A stretch of 27,800 nt of DNA from positions 1 through 27,800 of the forward strand of contig JBCCFD010000045.1 in NCBI GenBank assembly GCA_039029915.1. Reading direction: 5' to 3'. Below are positions 14,621-22,800 of the stretch, in pieces. Below the pieces are notes generated by a model. The model worked only from the letters and a program-made list of their open reading frames with translations, made no database searches and was not told the origin of the DNA. The stretch is from QQUD01 sp039029915 (lineage in GTDB: Bacteria; Chloroflexota; Anaerolineae; Promineifilales; Promineifilaceae). Numbering within the stretch: position 1 is the stretch's first letter; each line of letters begins with the position of its first letter. Both the position numbers and the translations under genes were made by a program.

Positions 14621-16012
14621 ATGACAAAAACGACGCTTATCAAAGGAGGAACGGCCGTTTTAGGCCAAACCGTCTCCCAAATGGATATTGCCATCCAAGA
14701 TGAAAAAATCGTCGCCATTGGCCAGCTCGGTGATTGGCCAGCCGACGCCGTTTACGACGCCAGCGGCCTGCTCGTTTTACCCGGTGGTGTTGACACCCAC
14801 GTTCACTTCAACGACGTCTTCATGAACACCATTAGCGTGCATGATTATTACACCGGCACCCTCGCCGCCGCCTTTGGTGGCACAACGAGCGTTATCGACT
14901 TTTCCAATCAGGAGCCGGGTCAAAAGCTCGTCGACACCATTAGCACCAAGCACAAAGAAGCGGCAGGCAAAGCGCTGATTGACTACGGCGTTCATCCCGT
15001 TATCACCCAACCAACGGATGAAACCTTGGCTGAAATTGCTGAAGTGGTTGAGCTGGGTTCACCGACTATCAAATGCTACATGACGTATCGGGAGGAAGGG
15101 CTGCTGATTGAAGAGCCTGACCTGCGCAAAATCTTAGCCAAACTGCGCGACGCTGGCGGTATGCTGATGATTCACGCGGAAGATAATGATTTGGCGGAAG
15201 CCAGTATCCCCACCTTCTTGGAAAGCGGCCGTACCTCTCCCATTTATCACGCCGAAAGCAAACCAATCTCCGTCGAAAACGCCGCCAACGCCAAGTGCGT
15301 TGAACTTTCTAGCGACATTGGCGGCCGCCTTTTTATCGTTCACATGACGACGGCTGAAGGGGTGGGAATGATGGGCCAAGCCAAAGCGGACGGGGTCAAT
15401 ATCCTTGCCGAAACGTGTACGCACTACCTTATCTTTACGGATGATATGCTGCGCCGCGAAGACGGTATCAAGTGGATATGCTCACCGCCCCTGCGTGACC
15501 AGCGGGCGCAGGATGCATTATGGCAAGGGTTGCAAGACGGCCGTATTACCCAAGTGACCTCCGACGATGCCGCCTACTCTTGGGAAGCGACCCTCATGGG
15601 CAAAGATCGCTTCGACCTCTGCCCTAACGGCATGCCGGGCATCGAACCACGCTTTCAGCTTTTATACTCCGAAGGGGTCGCCAAAGGGCGCATCTCCCTG
15701 CCCCGTTTTGTCGAGTTGGTCGCCACCAACCCCGCCCGCACCTACGGCATGACTCCTCAAAAAGGCACCCTTCAACCCGGCACCGACGCCGACATTGTAC
15801 TGCTTGATCCCAACCAACAGTGGACCATGGGCCAAGCTAACTCCCATTCCTGCAACGATTGGCACGCCTACGAAGGCATCGAAATCACAGGCAAGATTCA
15901 AAAGGTCTTTTCACGTGGCGAACTCATTATTGATGGGGAAACTTGCTTGGCACAAAAGGGACGAGGCCGATATGTGCATCGTACTTTGCCGGAGCGGTTG
16001 TTATTGTCGTAA
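14621..16012 (+). CDS. dihydropyrimidinase/D-hydantoinase-type amidohydrolase
   Basis: A 463-residue cyclic amidase, full family length, that should hydrolyse the ring amide of dihydropyrimidines or 5-substituted hydantoins in the cytoplasm. All metal ligands of the binuclear centre are at family positions: His60 and His62 in VDTHVHF, Lys151 (the carboxylated lysine) in SPTIKCYMTY, His185 in IHAEDND, His241 in VHMTTAEG and Asp315 in VTSDDAAYSW. Tyr156 matches the substrate-stereocontrol tyrosine. SPPLRD and the C-terminal GTLQPGTDADIVLLDP segment are also typical. ATG 14621 follows AAGGAG with 4-nt spacing inside leader copy 2. Codon use is more GC-rich than in most neighbours. Which substrate it prefers cannot be read from sequence. 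No carbamoylase gene is in the window. Confidence 0.92.
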   Translation: MTKTTLIKGGTAVLGQTVSQMDIAIQDEKIVAIGQLGDWPADAVYDASGLLVLPGGVDTHVHFNDVFMNTISVHDYYTGTLAAAFGGTTSVIDFSNQEPGQKLVDTISTKHKEAAGKALIDYGVHPVITQPTDETLAEIAEVVELGSPTIKCYMTYREEGLLIEEPDLRKILAKLRDAGGMLMIHAEDNDLAEASIPTFLESGRTSPIYHAESKPISVENAANAKCVELSSDIGGRLFIVHMTTAEGVGMMGQAKADGVNILAETCTHYLIFTDDMLRREDGIKWICSPPLRDQRAQDALWQGLQDGRITQVTSDDAAYSWEATLMGKDRFDLCPNGMPGIEPRFQLLYSEGVAKGRISLPRFVELVATNPARTYGMTPQKGTLQPGTDADIVLLDPNQQWTMGQANSHSCNDWHAYEGIEITGKIQKVFSRGELIIDGETCLAQKGRGRYVHRTLPERLLLS

Positions 16013-16024
16013 AAGCCAGAGCAC

Positions 16025-16064
16025 AGAATCCTCAAAGAATCACAAAGGGATTCTAAATCTTTTT
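16025..16064 (+). terminator. weak terminator candidate after the hydantoinase gene
   Basis: AGAATCC (16025-16031) pairs with GGATTCT (16048-16054) over a 16-nt loop, followed by AAATCTTTTT. The stem is short and the loop long, so termination may be partial. The rest of the 156-bp gap is discussed under the next promoter. Confidence 0.35.
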
Positions 16065-16154
16065 GGAAGAAGATCGAAAAAACATGTATAGGACAGCACC
16101 AAATTTGCCTGACTAGGGGGTGAAGTGTCAATTTATGCACTTTATTTTTCCTCC

Positions 16155-16162
16155 TATACAAT
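16155..16162 (+). promoter_or_regulatory. candidate -10 box (TATACAAT) of the PrsW operon
   Basis: TATACAAT ends 6 bp before ATG 16169, so transcription would start at or next to the start codon. This fits the lack of any ribosome site and suggests a leaderless mRNA. No good -35 box is seen 17 bp upstream, so the promoter call is tentative. Confidence 0.35.
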
Positions 16163-16168
16163 ATTCAG

Positions 16169-17260
16169 ATGATATTGGTCACCATAATCATTGCAACGAT
16201 CATTCCATTTGCCCTCCTCTTCTTAATTTATCGTCTTGATTTATACGCTTCTGGGTCTTTTCAGCTTGTTATCATTTCATTTATTTGGGGGGGGCTTTCT
16301 GTTTCAATTGCATTATTCATTGCCAACCAGCTATTGTTCAACGTCGAGTCGATCAATTTAACAGCTTACTCAAACACGGGTGCTCCAATCATCGAGGAGT
16401 TGTTAAAAGCGGTTTTGCTCATCGTTTTTGTTTATCAAGCCCGCCTGACCTATTTTGTGGACGGGGCAATTTATGGTTTTGCCATTGGTATTGGTTTTGC
16501 CATTATCGAGAACACAATTTATTTGTCTAATTCACCTGAGTTAGTAACCGCAATGGGTCGGGTATTTTCAACCAATCTCATGCATGCGACGGCCACAGGA
16601 TTGGTTGGTATCACTTTAGGATACGCTCAATTTGACAGATTTTCTGGTCGAATATTCTGGCTAATTTTAGGATTATTGTTGGCTATTGTTATTCACGCTG
16701 GTTTTAATAATTTGGTGTCAATGCTTAACGGCCGTTTCATTTTTGTCTATGCCACAGCCTCTGGTTTAGTTGGTTTGGCATTTATTATATTTATGATCAA
16801 ACGAGGCTTGGCGGAACAAAAGCGCTGGATCGAAGAGTCCTTAGCAGTCTCTAATCGGATAACAGAAGGGGAAACGGCCGTCGTGCAGCGTCTCGATCAT
16901 GTTTACGACATTCTTACCCCCCTCGCTGTCCAATTCGGCCCTCAAAAAGCCCAAAAAATTGAAGCATTCCTCATGCTTCAAGCCAGATTAGGCATATTAC
17001 AAAAATCCAGCCAAAATATAAAAGATGAAAAAATGCGACGAGGTGTCGAAACCCAAATTGAGACCCTTCTGCAAGAGATAGACGCGGCGCGGCGACTCGT
17101 TGGGCCTTACTGCATGATCTATTTACGCAGCGTCTTTCCGACGCATACCAGCCCGTTATGGCACCAGCTTGAACAAAAAATCAATCACCATCAAAAAAAA
17201 CCATCAGGAGTAAACATTTGGAAAACATTAGCCGAACGGACCGATTCAGCCAGTGGATAA
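16169..17260 (+). CDS. PrsW-like intramembrane glutamic protease with cytoplasmic extension
   Basis: A 363-residue protein. Residues 1-210 hold about seven membrane helices with the motifs of PrsW (PF13367): EELLK (Glu76, Glu77), IIENTIYL (Glu114), NLMHATATGLVG (His139) and IHAGFNN (His176). In Bacillus, PrsW cuts an anti-sigma factor at site 1. Residues about 210-363 form a charged, helical cytoplasmic domain with possible coiled coil (LLQEIDAARRL) and no known family. The gene begins a five-gene run: its end overlaps the next gene by 8 bp. Start choice: ATG 16169, with no ribosome site and a -10-like box just upstream. Substrate unknown. The anti-sigma factor at 3052-3585 is 13 kb away and need not be related. 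Confidence 0.82.
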   Translation: MILVTIIIATIIPFALLFLIYRLDLYASGSFQLVIISFIWGGLSVSIALFIANQLLFNVESINLTAYSNTGAPIIEELLKAVLLIVFVYQARLTYFVDGAIYGFAIGIGFAIIENTIYLSNSPELVTAMGRVFSTNLMHATATGLVGITLGYAQFDRFSGRIFWLILGLLLAIVIHAGFNNLVSMLNGRFIFVYATASGLVGLAFIIFMIKRGLAEQKRWIEESLAVSNRITEGETAVVQRLDHVYDILTPLAVQFGPQKAQKIEAFLMLQARLGILQKSSQNIKDEKMRRGVETQIETLLQEIDAARRLVGPYCMIYLRSVFPTHTSPLWHQLEQKINHHQKKPSGVNIWKTLAERTDSASG

Positions 17261-18440
17261 CGCGATGATGCCAGAACCTCCTTTGATTGAAAAAGCGCTA
17301 AAGAGATTGCCCATCTTTTCTCAGCTTCCCGATGCCGTCCTTCAACAACTGATTGAGCAACTGGTCACGATCAATTTAGCAGCAGAAGAACGCCTCTTTA
17401 GGCAGGGTGATAGCGGCACAGATATGTTCATTATCAATAACGGCCGTGTCAAGGCAATATTGCCAGATGAACACGGCCGTGAAATTTTTCTGAACGCCTA
17501 TACCAATGGTCAATTCATTGGTGAATTAGCGTTACTGAGCCAGCAACCTCGAGCAGCCACAGTGGTGGCGACCGAGCCAACAACCCTCTTCAAGTTATCA
17601 CGCGACACCTTTCTAGAAATTATGGAAGGCAATCGAGAATTAGGGCATCATTCGGTAGAAAATTTTCATCACTATTTGCGTCAACATTACAAAATTCAAC
17701 TTCTCAAGCGGATTGAGTGGTTTGCCGATATGCCTCAAGAAGAATTGACGGTGATTGCTAATAAAATCCACGCCAAAAGCTTCAACCGTAACGATATTCT
17801 CTTTCAAAGAGGAGACACGGGCGACGCCTTCTACATCATTATTCAAGGTTGGGTTAGCGCCTTTGTTCATTCAGACAAAGGAAGTGCTATCGTTTTAAAT
17901 CAACTTGGCCCCGGTGAAATTTTTGGTGAAATGGCGATTCTGGAAGATAAGCCACGGTCTGCTGGCATTATGGCCCTGACACCCCTGGAGGTGCTCACCC
18001 TTGAACGCACCGAGTTTATCGCTTTGCTTCAGGAGCATGCACCCATTGCTCTGGAAACCTTGCGCAGCCTCTCTGGCAAGCTCCGCTTCACCGTCAACTA
18101 TCTTGAAAAAGCGATTGTGTGGAGTCAGCGAATTGCAGACGGTGATTACAGCATGGTGCTCGATCAAATTAAAACAAGCCAAGATAATGTCGTGGGGGCA
18201 ATGGAAAGTGAGGATTTTCGCATTAGCGCCTTTTTATCAGCATTTATTCAATTGGTACAAGAAGTTAAGGAGCGGGAGGATGAGCTTCGCTCAGAAATTT
18301 CAGCTTTGAAAATGAGAATCGAAATTGATGAAGAAAAAAGAGCGGCGCAAGTGCAAGCCATTACACAAAATCCATTTTTCACCTCGCTCAGAGAAAAAGC
18401 ACAGAAAATGCGCCAAGAGAGTAACCACAAAGAGGAATAA
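17253..18440 (+). CDS. tandem cyclic-nucleotide-binding protein without DNA-binding domain
   Basis: A 395-residue soluble protein with two cNMP-binding (CAP-ED) domains, at about residues 17-135 and 155-270. The phosphate-binding cassettes are FIGELALLSQQPRAAT (88-103) and IFGEMAILEDKPRSAG (223-238). Both keep the Gly-Glu and Pro-Arg that contact the cyclic nucleotide, so both may bind cAMP or cGMP; the second has Gly where the first has Thr. The C-terminal part (about 285-395) is a long helical region, with a HAMP-like RIADGDYSMVLDQI and a coiled coil around KEREDELRSEISALKMRIEI. There is no helix-turn-helix, so this is a sensor or adaptor rather than a CRP-type regulator. Start GTG 17253 overlaps the PrsW gene by 8 bp; ATG 17265 is an alternative. 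The MinD-like gene begins 2 bp after the stop. Confidence 0.88.
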   Translation: MDNAMMPEPPLIEKALKRLPIFSQLPDAVLQQLIEQLVTINLAAEERLFRQGDSGTDMFIINNGRVKAILPDEHGREIFLNAYTNGQFIGELALLSQQPRAATVVATEPTTLFKLSRDTFLEIMEGNRELGHHSVENFHHYLRQHYKIQLLKRIEWFADMPQEELTVIANKIHAKSFNRNDILFQRGDTGDAFYIIIQGWVSAFVHSDKGSAIVLNQLGPGEIFGEMAILEDKPRSAGIMALTPLEVLTLERTEFIALLQEHAPIALETLRSLSGKLRFTVNYLEKAIVWSQRIADGDYSMVLDQIKTSQDNVVGAMESEDFRISAFLSAFIQLVQEVKEREDELRSEISALKMRIEIDEEKRAAQVQAITQNPFFTSLREKAQKMRQESNHKEE

Positions 18441-18442
18441 CC

Positions 18443-19222
18443 ATGAGTCAGATCGTTTCTATCCACTCATTTCGAGGTGGAACCGGAAAGTCCAATATAA
18501 CGGCGAATCTTGCCGCTCTGATTGCTCTTAGGGGTAAACGAGTGGGCATTGTAGATACTGATATTCAATCTCCTGGCATTCATGTCATGTTTGGTTTAGA
18601 CCATCAAAGTATGGGGCATACGCTCAATGATTTTTTATATGGTAAGTGCACCATTGAAGAAGTTGCTATTTTAGTCGGTGAACAGGCAAACAAAGGGTCA
18701 ACGCCCTCGCAGCTCCGAGACCAAAAGCTTTGGCTCATCCCTGCTAGTATTGACGGAGTAGAAATCGGCCGTATTTTACGCGAAGGGTACGATGTCAATT
18801 TGCTCAACCAAGGGCTGCACACATTACGAAAATCACTTGATTTGGATTACCTGTTTATCGACACGCATCCGGGCTTAAATGATGAAACCTTACTTTCCCT
18901 GGCTATTTCAGATACGCTCCTTCTTATTATGCGACCCGACCAGCAGGATTTCCAAGGCACCATCGTGACAGTCGACGTCGCCCAAAGTTTGGAAGTGCCC
19001 CATCTCCTGCTTGTCGTCAACAAAGCACTGACAAAATATGATTTCAAACAAATGAAGGCAGATATTGAAACGGTGTATCAGGTGCCCGTAGCAGGGGTGC
19101 TACCTCTATCAGAAGAGTTAGTTGATTTGGCAAGCGGTGACCTATTTGCCTTACACGCCCCTCAGCACGCTTGGTCACAAACGTTACAAAGCATCGCTGG
19201 GCAGCTCTTGGAGGGTTTATAA
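18443..19222 (+). CDS. MinD/ParA-like P-loop ATPase
   Basis: A 259-residue SIMIBI-class ATPase. The deviant Walker A is FRGGTGKS (residues 10-17). The usual signature lysine of the KGGxGKS motif is arginine here (Arg11), while the main lysine (Lys16) is kept. Switch I carries VDTDIQSPG (38-45), and Walker B is YLFIDTHPG (136-144). The protein ends without a clear amphipathic membrane-targeting helix of the MinD type. ATP-dependent dimerisation is the expected activity, used to position or load a partner on membrane or DNA. The partner is probably encoded in the same operon: the cNMP protein is 2 bp upstream and the zinc protein 4 bp downstream. There is no ParB or MinC/MinE gene nearby, so plasmid partition or septum placement is unlikely. 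Confidence 0.88.
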   Translation: MSQIVSIHSFRGGTGKSNITANLAALIALRGKRVGIVDTDIQSPGIHVMFGLDHQSMGHTLNDFLYGKCTIEEVAILVGEQANKGSTPSQLRDQKLWLIPASIDGVEIGRILREGYDVNLLNQGLHTLRKSLDLDYLFIDTHPGLNDETLLSLAISDTLLLIMRPDQQDFQGTIVTVDVAQSLEVPHLLLVVNKALTKYDFKQMKADIETVYQVPVAGVLPLSEELVDLASGDLFALHAPQHAWSQTLQSIAGQLLEGL

Positions 19223-19226
19223 CAGT

Positions 19227-19439
19227 ATGAAATGTTGGCAATGTGAGAATGAGGCGCGGGCTAGCTGTAAGTTTTGCGGCCGTTTTATGTGTAAGGATCA
19301 TGCCGTGGAGCATCCAACTTTTATGGCGATGTATTTAGGCGATCATGAAACGCCAAAAGGCATTGTGGTAGCCAATGCGATGTGGTGTGGTCTCTGTGAG
19401 ATTTTGCAAGAACCTGTGCCGATGCCGGAGATGTTCTAA
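19227..19439 (+). CDS. small B-box-like zinc-binding protein, 70 residues
   Basis: Starts at ATG 19227, 4 bp after the ATPase gene, with GGAGGG overlapping the end of that gene as ribosome site. The first 25 residues show C-x2-C-x7-C-x2-C-x4-C-x2-H (Cys3, Cys6, Cys14, Cys17, Cys22, His25), with His29 next: the spacing of a B-box zinc finger. A second CGLC pair (Cys54, Cys57) near the end may complete another site. It is too small for an enzyme, so a protein-binding adaptor is likely. Its stop and the next start overlap (TAATG), so the pair is translationally coupled. The family is otherwise unrecognised. Confidence 0.78.
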   Translation: MKCWQCENEARASCKFCGRFMCKDHAVEHPTFMAMYLGDHETPKGIVVANAMWCGLCEILQEPVPMPEMF

Positions 19440-19819
19440 TGAGCGGCTTTTTTGATCGCCTACAAAAAGAGATCGATAAAACGCGGGCAGATAGCGGCAT
19501 GCGTCCAGTTGATTTATTAACCTTGTCTGCCCCGCAGCGAAGGATAATGCGTTTGTTGCTTCGTGAGGTTCAACTCACGTATCCTGAAATTACCACGGCC
19601 GTTTCCAACCTCCCTGATGACCAACAATTAACGGCCGTTGAGCTAGATAAGAATCTAATCCAACTAACCCAAGACGGCTGGCTCATACGAATGGGGCAAG
19701 ACACATTGAGCACCTATCGAGTCAATTTAAGTCACAAACCGGGTAGTCAGGTTGGCTCTGGCATGTGGGGCGCGCTAAACAAACGGCTCAAAGAGCAGAA
19801 AGATAACCGAACAAAATAA
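19439..19819 (+). CDS. small winged-helix-like protein of unknown function
   Basis: A 126-residue soluble protein that overlaps the zinc protein gene by one base. Residues about 25-95 (SAPQRRIMRLLLREVQLTYPEI, then LDKNLIQLTQDGWLIRMG and a strand STYRVNL) have the pattern of a winged helix: helices followed by a two-strand wing. This suggests a DNA- or protein-binding fold of the kind seen in MarR-like or PCI-like domains. The C-terminal 25 residues are basic and polar (LNKRLKEQKDNRTK). It carries two ACGGCCGT palindromes. It is the last gene of the operon; the terminator starts inside its stop codon. No family name can be given. Confidence 0.7.
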   Translation: MSGFFDRLQKEIDKTRADSGMRPVDLLTLSAPQRRIMRLLLREVQLTYPEITTAVSNLPDDQQLTAVELDKNLIQLTQDGWLIRMGQDTLSTYRVNLSHKPGSQVGSGMWGALNKRLKEQKDNRTK

Positions 19820-19846
19820 AAAATCCCGGCTAAGCCGGGATTTTTT
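19818..19846. terminator. bidirectional Rho-independent terminator
   Basis: AAAAAATCCCGGC (19818-19830) and GCCGGGATTTTTT (19834-19846) form a perfect 13-bp hairpin with a TAA loop. A-runs on the left and T-runs on the right make it functional in both directions. It ends the five-gene operon and also the giant gene that converges from the other strand, whose stop lies at 19874. Confidence 0.92.
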
Positions 19847-19873
19847 ATTTTGTTTATCTAATTCATCTCCTAA

Positions 19874-22800
19874 TTATTGATAGCGATTCCGTTTGCGCGA
19901 GCGATTGTAGAGGTAGAAACCACCCAACAGCGTTAGCAATGTACCACTAGCCAAAGCAACAGGTAAGGTGCCAACGGCCGTTCCTGATAAAGGACTGCCA
20001 CCCGAGTTATAGATGTTGCCCACCTCTTCTGAGGTTAAGGCCCGATCATAAATCAGGACGTCATCTAACATGCCAACAAATTTAGCGTCGTTCGAGTTGA
20101 GATAGTGACCCAGAATCAAAGGATCTCCATTCGCAACCATTGGGATTTCTGAGAAATTGTGCGACTGCTCACTCAACAAGATGCCATCACGATAGAAGCG
20201 AACTCTATCATTGGTTGCATCAACGACCACAGTTAAGTGATACCATTGTCCATCGTTGTAGCTTGCCTCACTATTGTCACGAACATTATGCCATCCCTGA
20301 TTGAAATAAGAGAGTTTCAATGCACCATCGGTCCAAGAGCCAAAGTAGTAGTTCGCTGTTTGACTTTCGCCTTCACCCTTCACAACCAGCGCCGTGTGGT
20401 TCCCAGAATACCAATTGAATGGTCTCGCCCACAGAGCAATAGTCATGTCACCGGTCAAATCCAAGTCGTTGTGGTCATCAACATACACATAATCATCGTA
20501 ACCATCAAAGGTTAAGGCCCAGCCGCTTCCAGTCACGGTTTCATTGGAAGGTTGGATGTTTCCGAAGAGGCCGCCAATGTGACCGTTGCCTGATTCATCC
20601 GTAATTGTTGACCCATTGAAATCGTTGATTGGGTAATAAACGATAGGCGCATTGTTGGTGGCAACATCACCAATGTTTTCTTCAAACGCACCGATATCAC
20701 ATCCGTTGCCAAACGGCCGTTCGACACCCCGTTGGTCAAAGGTTGCACAGCGGCTCATATCCCCGGCATCAACTGCTGGACTATTGGCTGGAATAGCTAT
20801 GGTGAGCGTATCGCCCCCATTGTCAGCCAGCGGCATGAGAAGCGGATCGACGCCCGTTAGGTTGCCATTGGTTCCGTTTTCCAAACCACAAGCATCTGTA
20901 CCATTTTGACTAATCAAGTTATAGCCGCTATCGACAGAAATGGGTGCCGCTGAACGACAATCTCCACCTGACGTTGAGTTAGCCACAATCGTATTGACAA
21001 GAAGCAGGTTGCCATTGGAAGTGTAAATACCACCCCCATTGGCACCACTATTTCCTGACAGCGTACTGTGTTCTATAGTCAATTGCCCCTCATTGTAGAT
21101 GGCACCACCTTGGTTAACAGCACTATTATTTGTAAAGGTGCTATTGGTAATGCTCATCGCCGCAGTTTCATTATAAATCGCACCTCCACCTTCGGCTGCC
21201 ACATTTCCATCAAATGTTGACGAATCAATGTTTATTGTTCCATTTTCAATATAGATGGCGGATCCATCCACCGCTTGATTATTGATAAAGGAACTGTTGT
21301 TCACGTTAACTGTTGACCCATTAATAATCCCTAATGCACCGCCTGAGTTGATGCTAGACACATTGGCAAAGGTAAGGTTCTCAAAGGTTACCTTCGAACC
21401 CACGACGAGGAAAAGTAATTTGTCACTCCCTGAGCGTTCAACTGTATATCCCGCTCCATCGATTATCAATTCAATGTTTTTGTCGTAGTTAGCGACTCCT
21501 AAAACATTAATATCATCCCCGACTTCGACATCAGAGGTTAAACGAATGATCTTTGTGCCAGGCTCAGTTTGATTATTGAAACAAGCAATTATTCGACTAA
21601 ATAAGTTCCCATTATTTGCTTCACAGATTACTGTTACATTGACAATGCCTGATTTATTGTTGCCAGCACCATCTGTTAGGGTATATCCAAAACTATCTTC
21701 ACCAACGTAAGAACCTGCTGGTGTATACGTAATGGTTGACCCAAATGAAACAGTCCCATTGGCTGGCTCCCCAACAGTCTCAATTGAAAAGCTAGCATTC
21801 TCATTTGCCAGAACGTCAATGTCGATAGGTGTACCAAGCGTCGTCTCTACTGTGAAGAAATCATTTAAACTCGCACACAATCCAAAACTATCACAGACAG
21901 AAACTTCTGCTAAATCAACCCCTGCCGCTGGCAAAGTGCAGGTGGCAGACAGCTCATACACCTCACCGCTTAACACACCGGCATCATTCCCGTAGGTCAT
22001 ACTCACCACATCTGCAGCATCACAAGAGTGGGATAAGGTTGTCTCATCAAGCATTAAATCAGTTGCCGTAAAGCTAAACTCTGTGCCAACAATGGAGGCG
22101 TCAATCTTAGGTCCTGAGCGATTAATCCAACCGCGCCAGATATTTGAGGCACCTTCTGTGATCCCGCTGCTATCGCTACTGCGCAGTTGGATTTGATAGT
22201 AACCTTCAAGCTGTGGATTATCGAGAATATATGACCATTTTGAAACTTGCTCGACGGTAGTATCAACCGTTACAGAGGTCCAATCGATAGCCGTTGTGGT
22301 TTCACCACCAACCGCATAGCCGACCTCTTGAACACGGATTTGCACATCAGCAATGGCGTTCTGTGGGATCTGTGCCGCCGCTAAGATTTGCTCTTCACTA
22401 AGGGCGCGATTGTAGATGCTTACTTCATCAATGTAGCCGTTGAAAAACTGGGCTGCTTGCCCTTTGTGGCTACCAATAATGATATCGCCAAGTGTTGATT
22501 CAAGGCTTTCAAGCTCTTCATTTAAGCCAACTTGGCCATCAACATAGAGACGCAATTCATCACCATTGTAGGTTATGGCAACGTGGTGCCATTTATCTGC
22601 TCCCACAACGAAACTGCTGCCACGCCCTTGGCCACCAAGGAATGTAGAGACTCGACCGGCACCATCAAGGTAAATCCAACTTCGACCGGTCCCTTCGTTA
22701 TCCTGCTGGGCGATCAAAACTTGGGACCCCCCACCAATTGAGCTGGCATTGAACCAAGCCATGGCTGTGAACGATTCTGTCCCAGGATTAACGAGATGAG

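Noticed and set aside
18443..19222. Plasmid partition system
   Set aside because: No ParB gene or centromere-like iterons accompany the ATPase, and its neighbours are a membrane protease and a cNMP protein.
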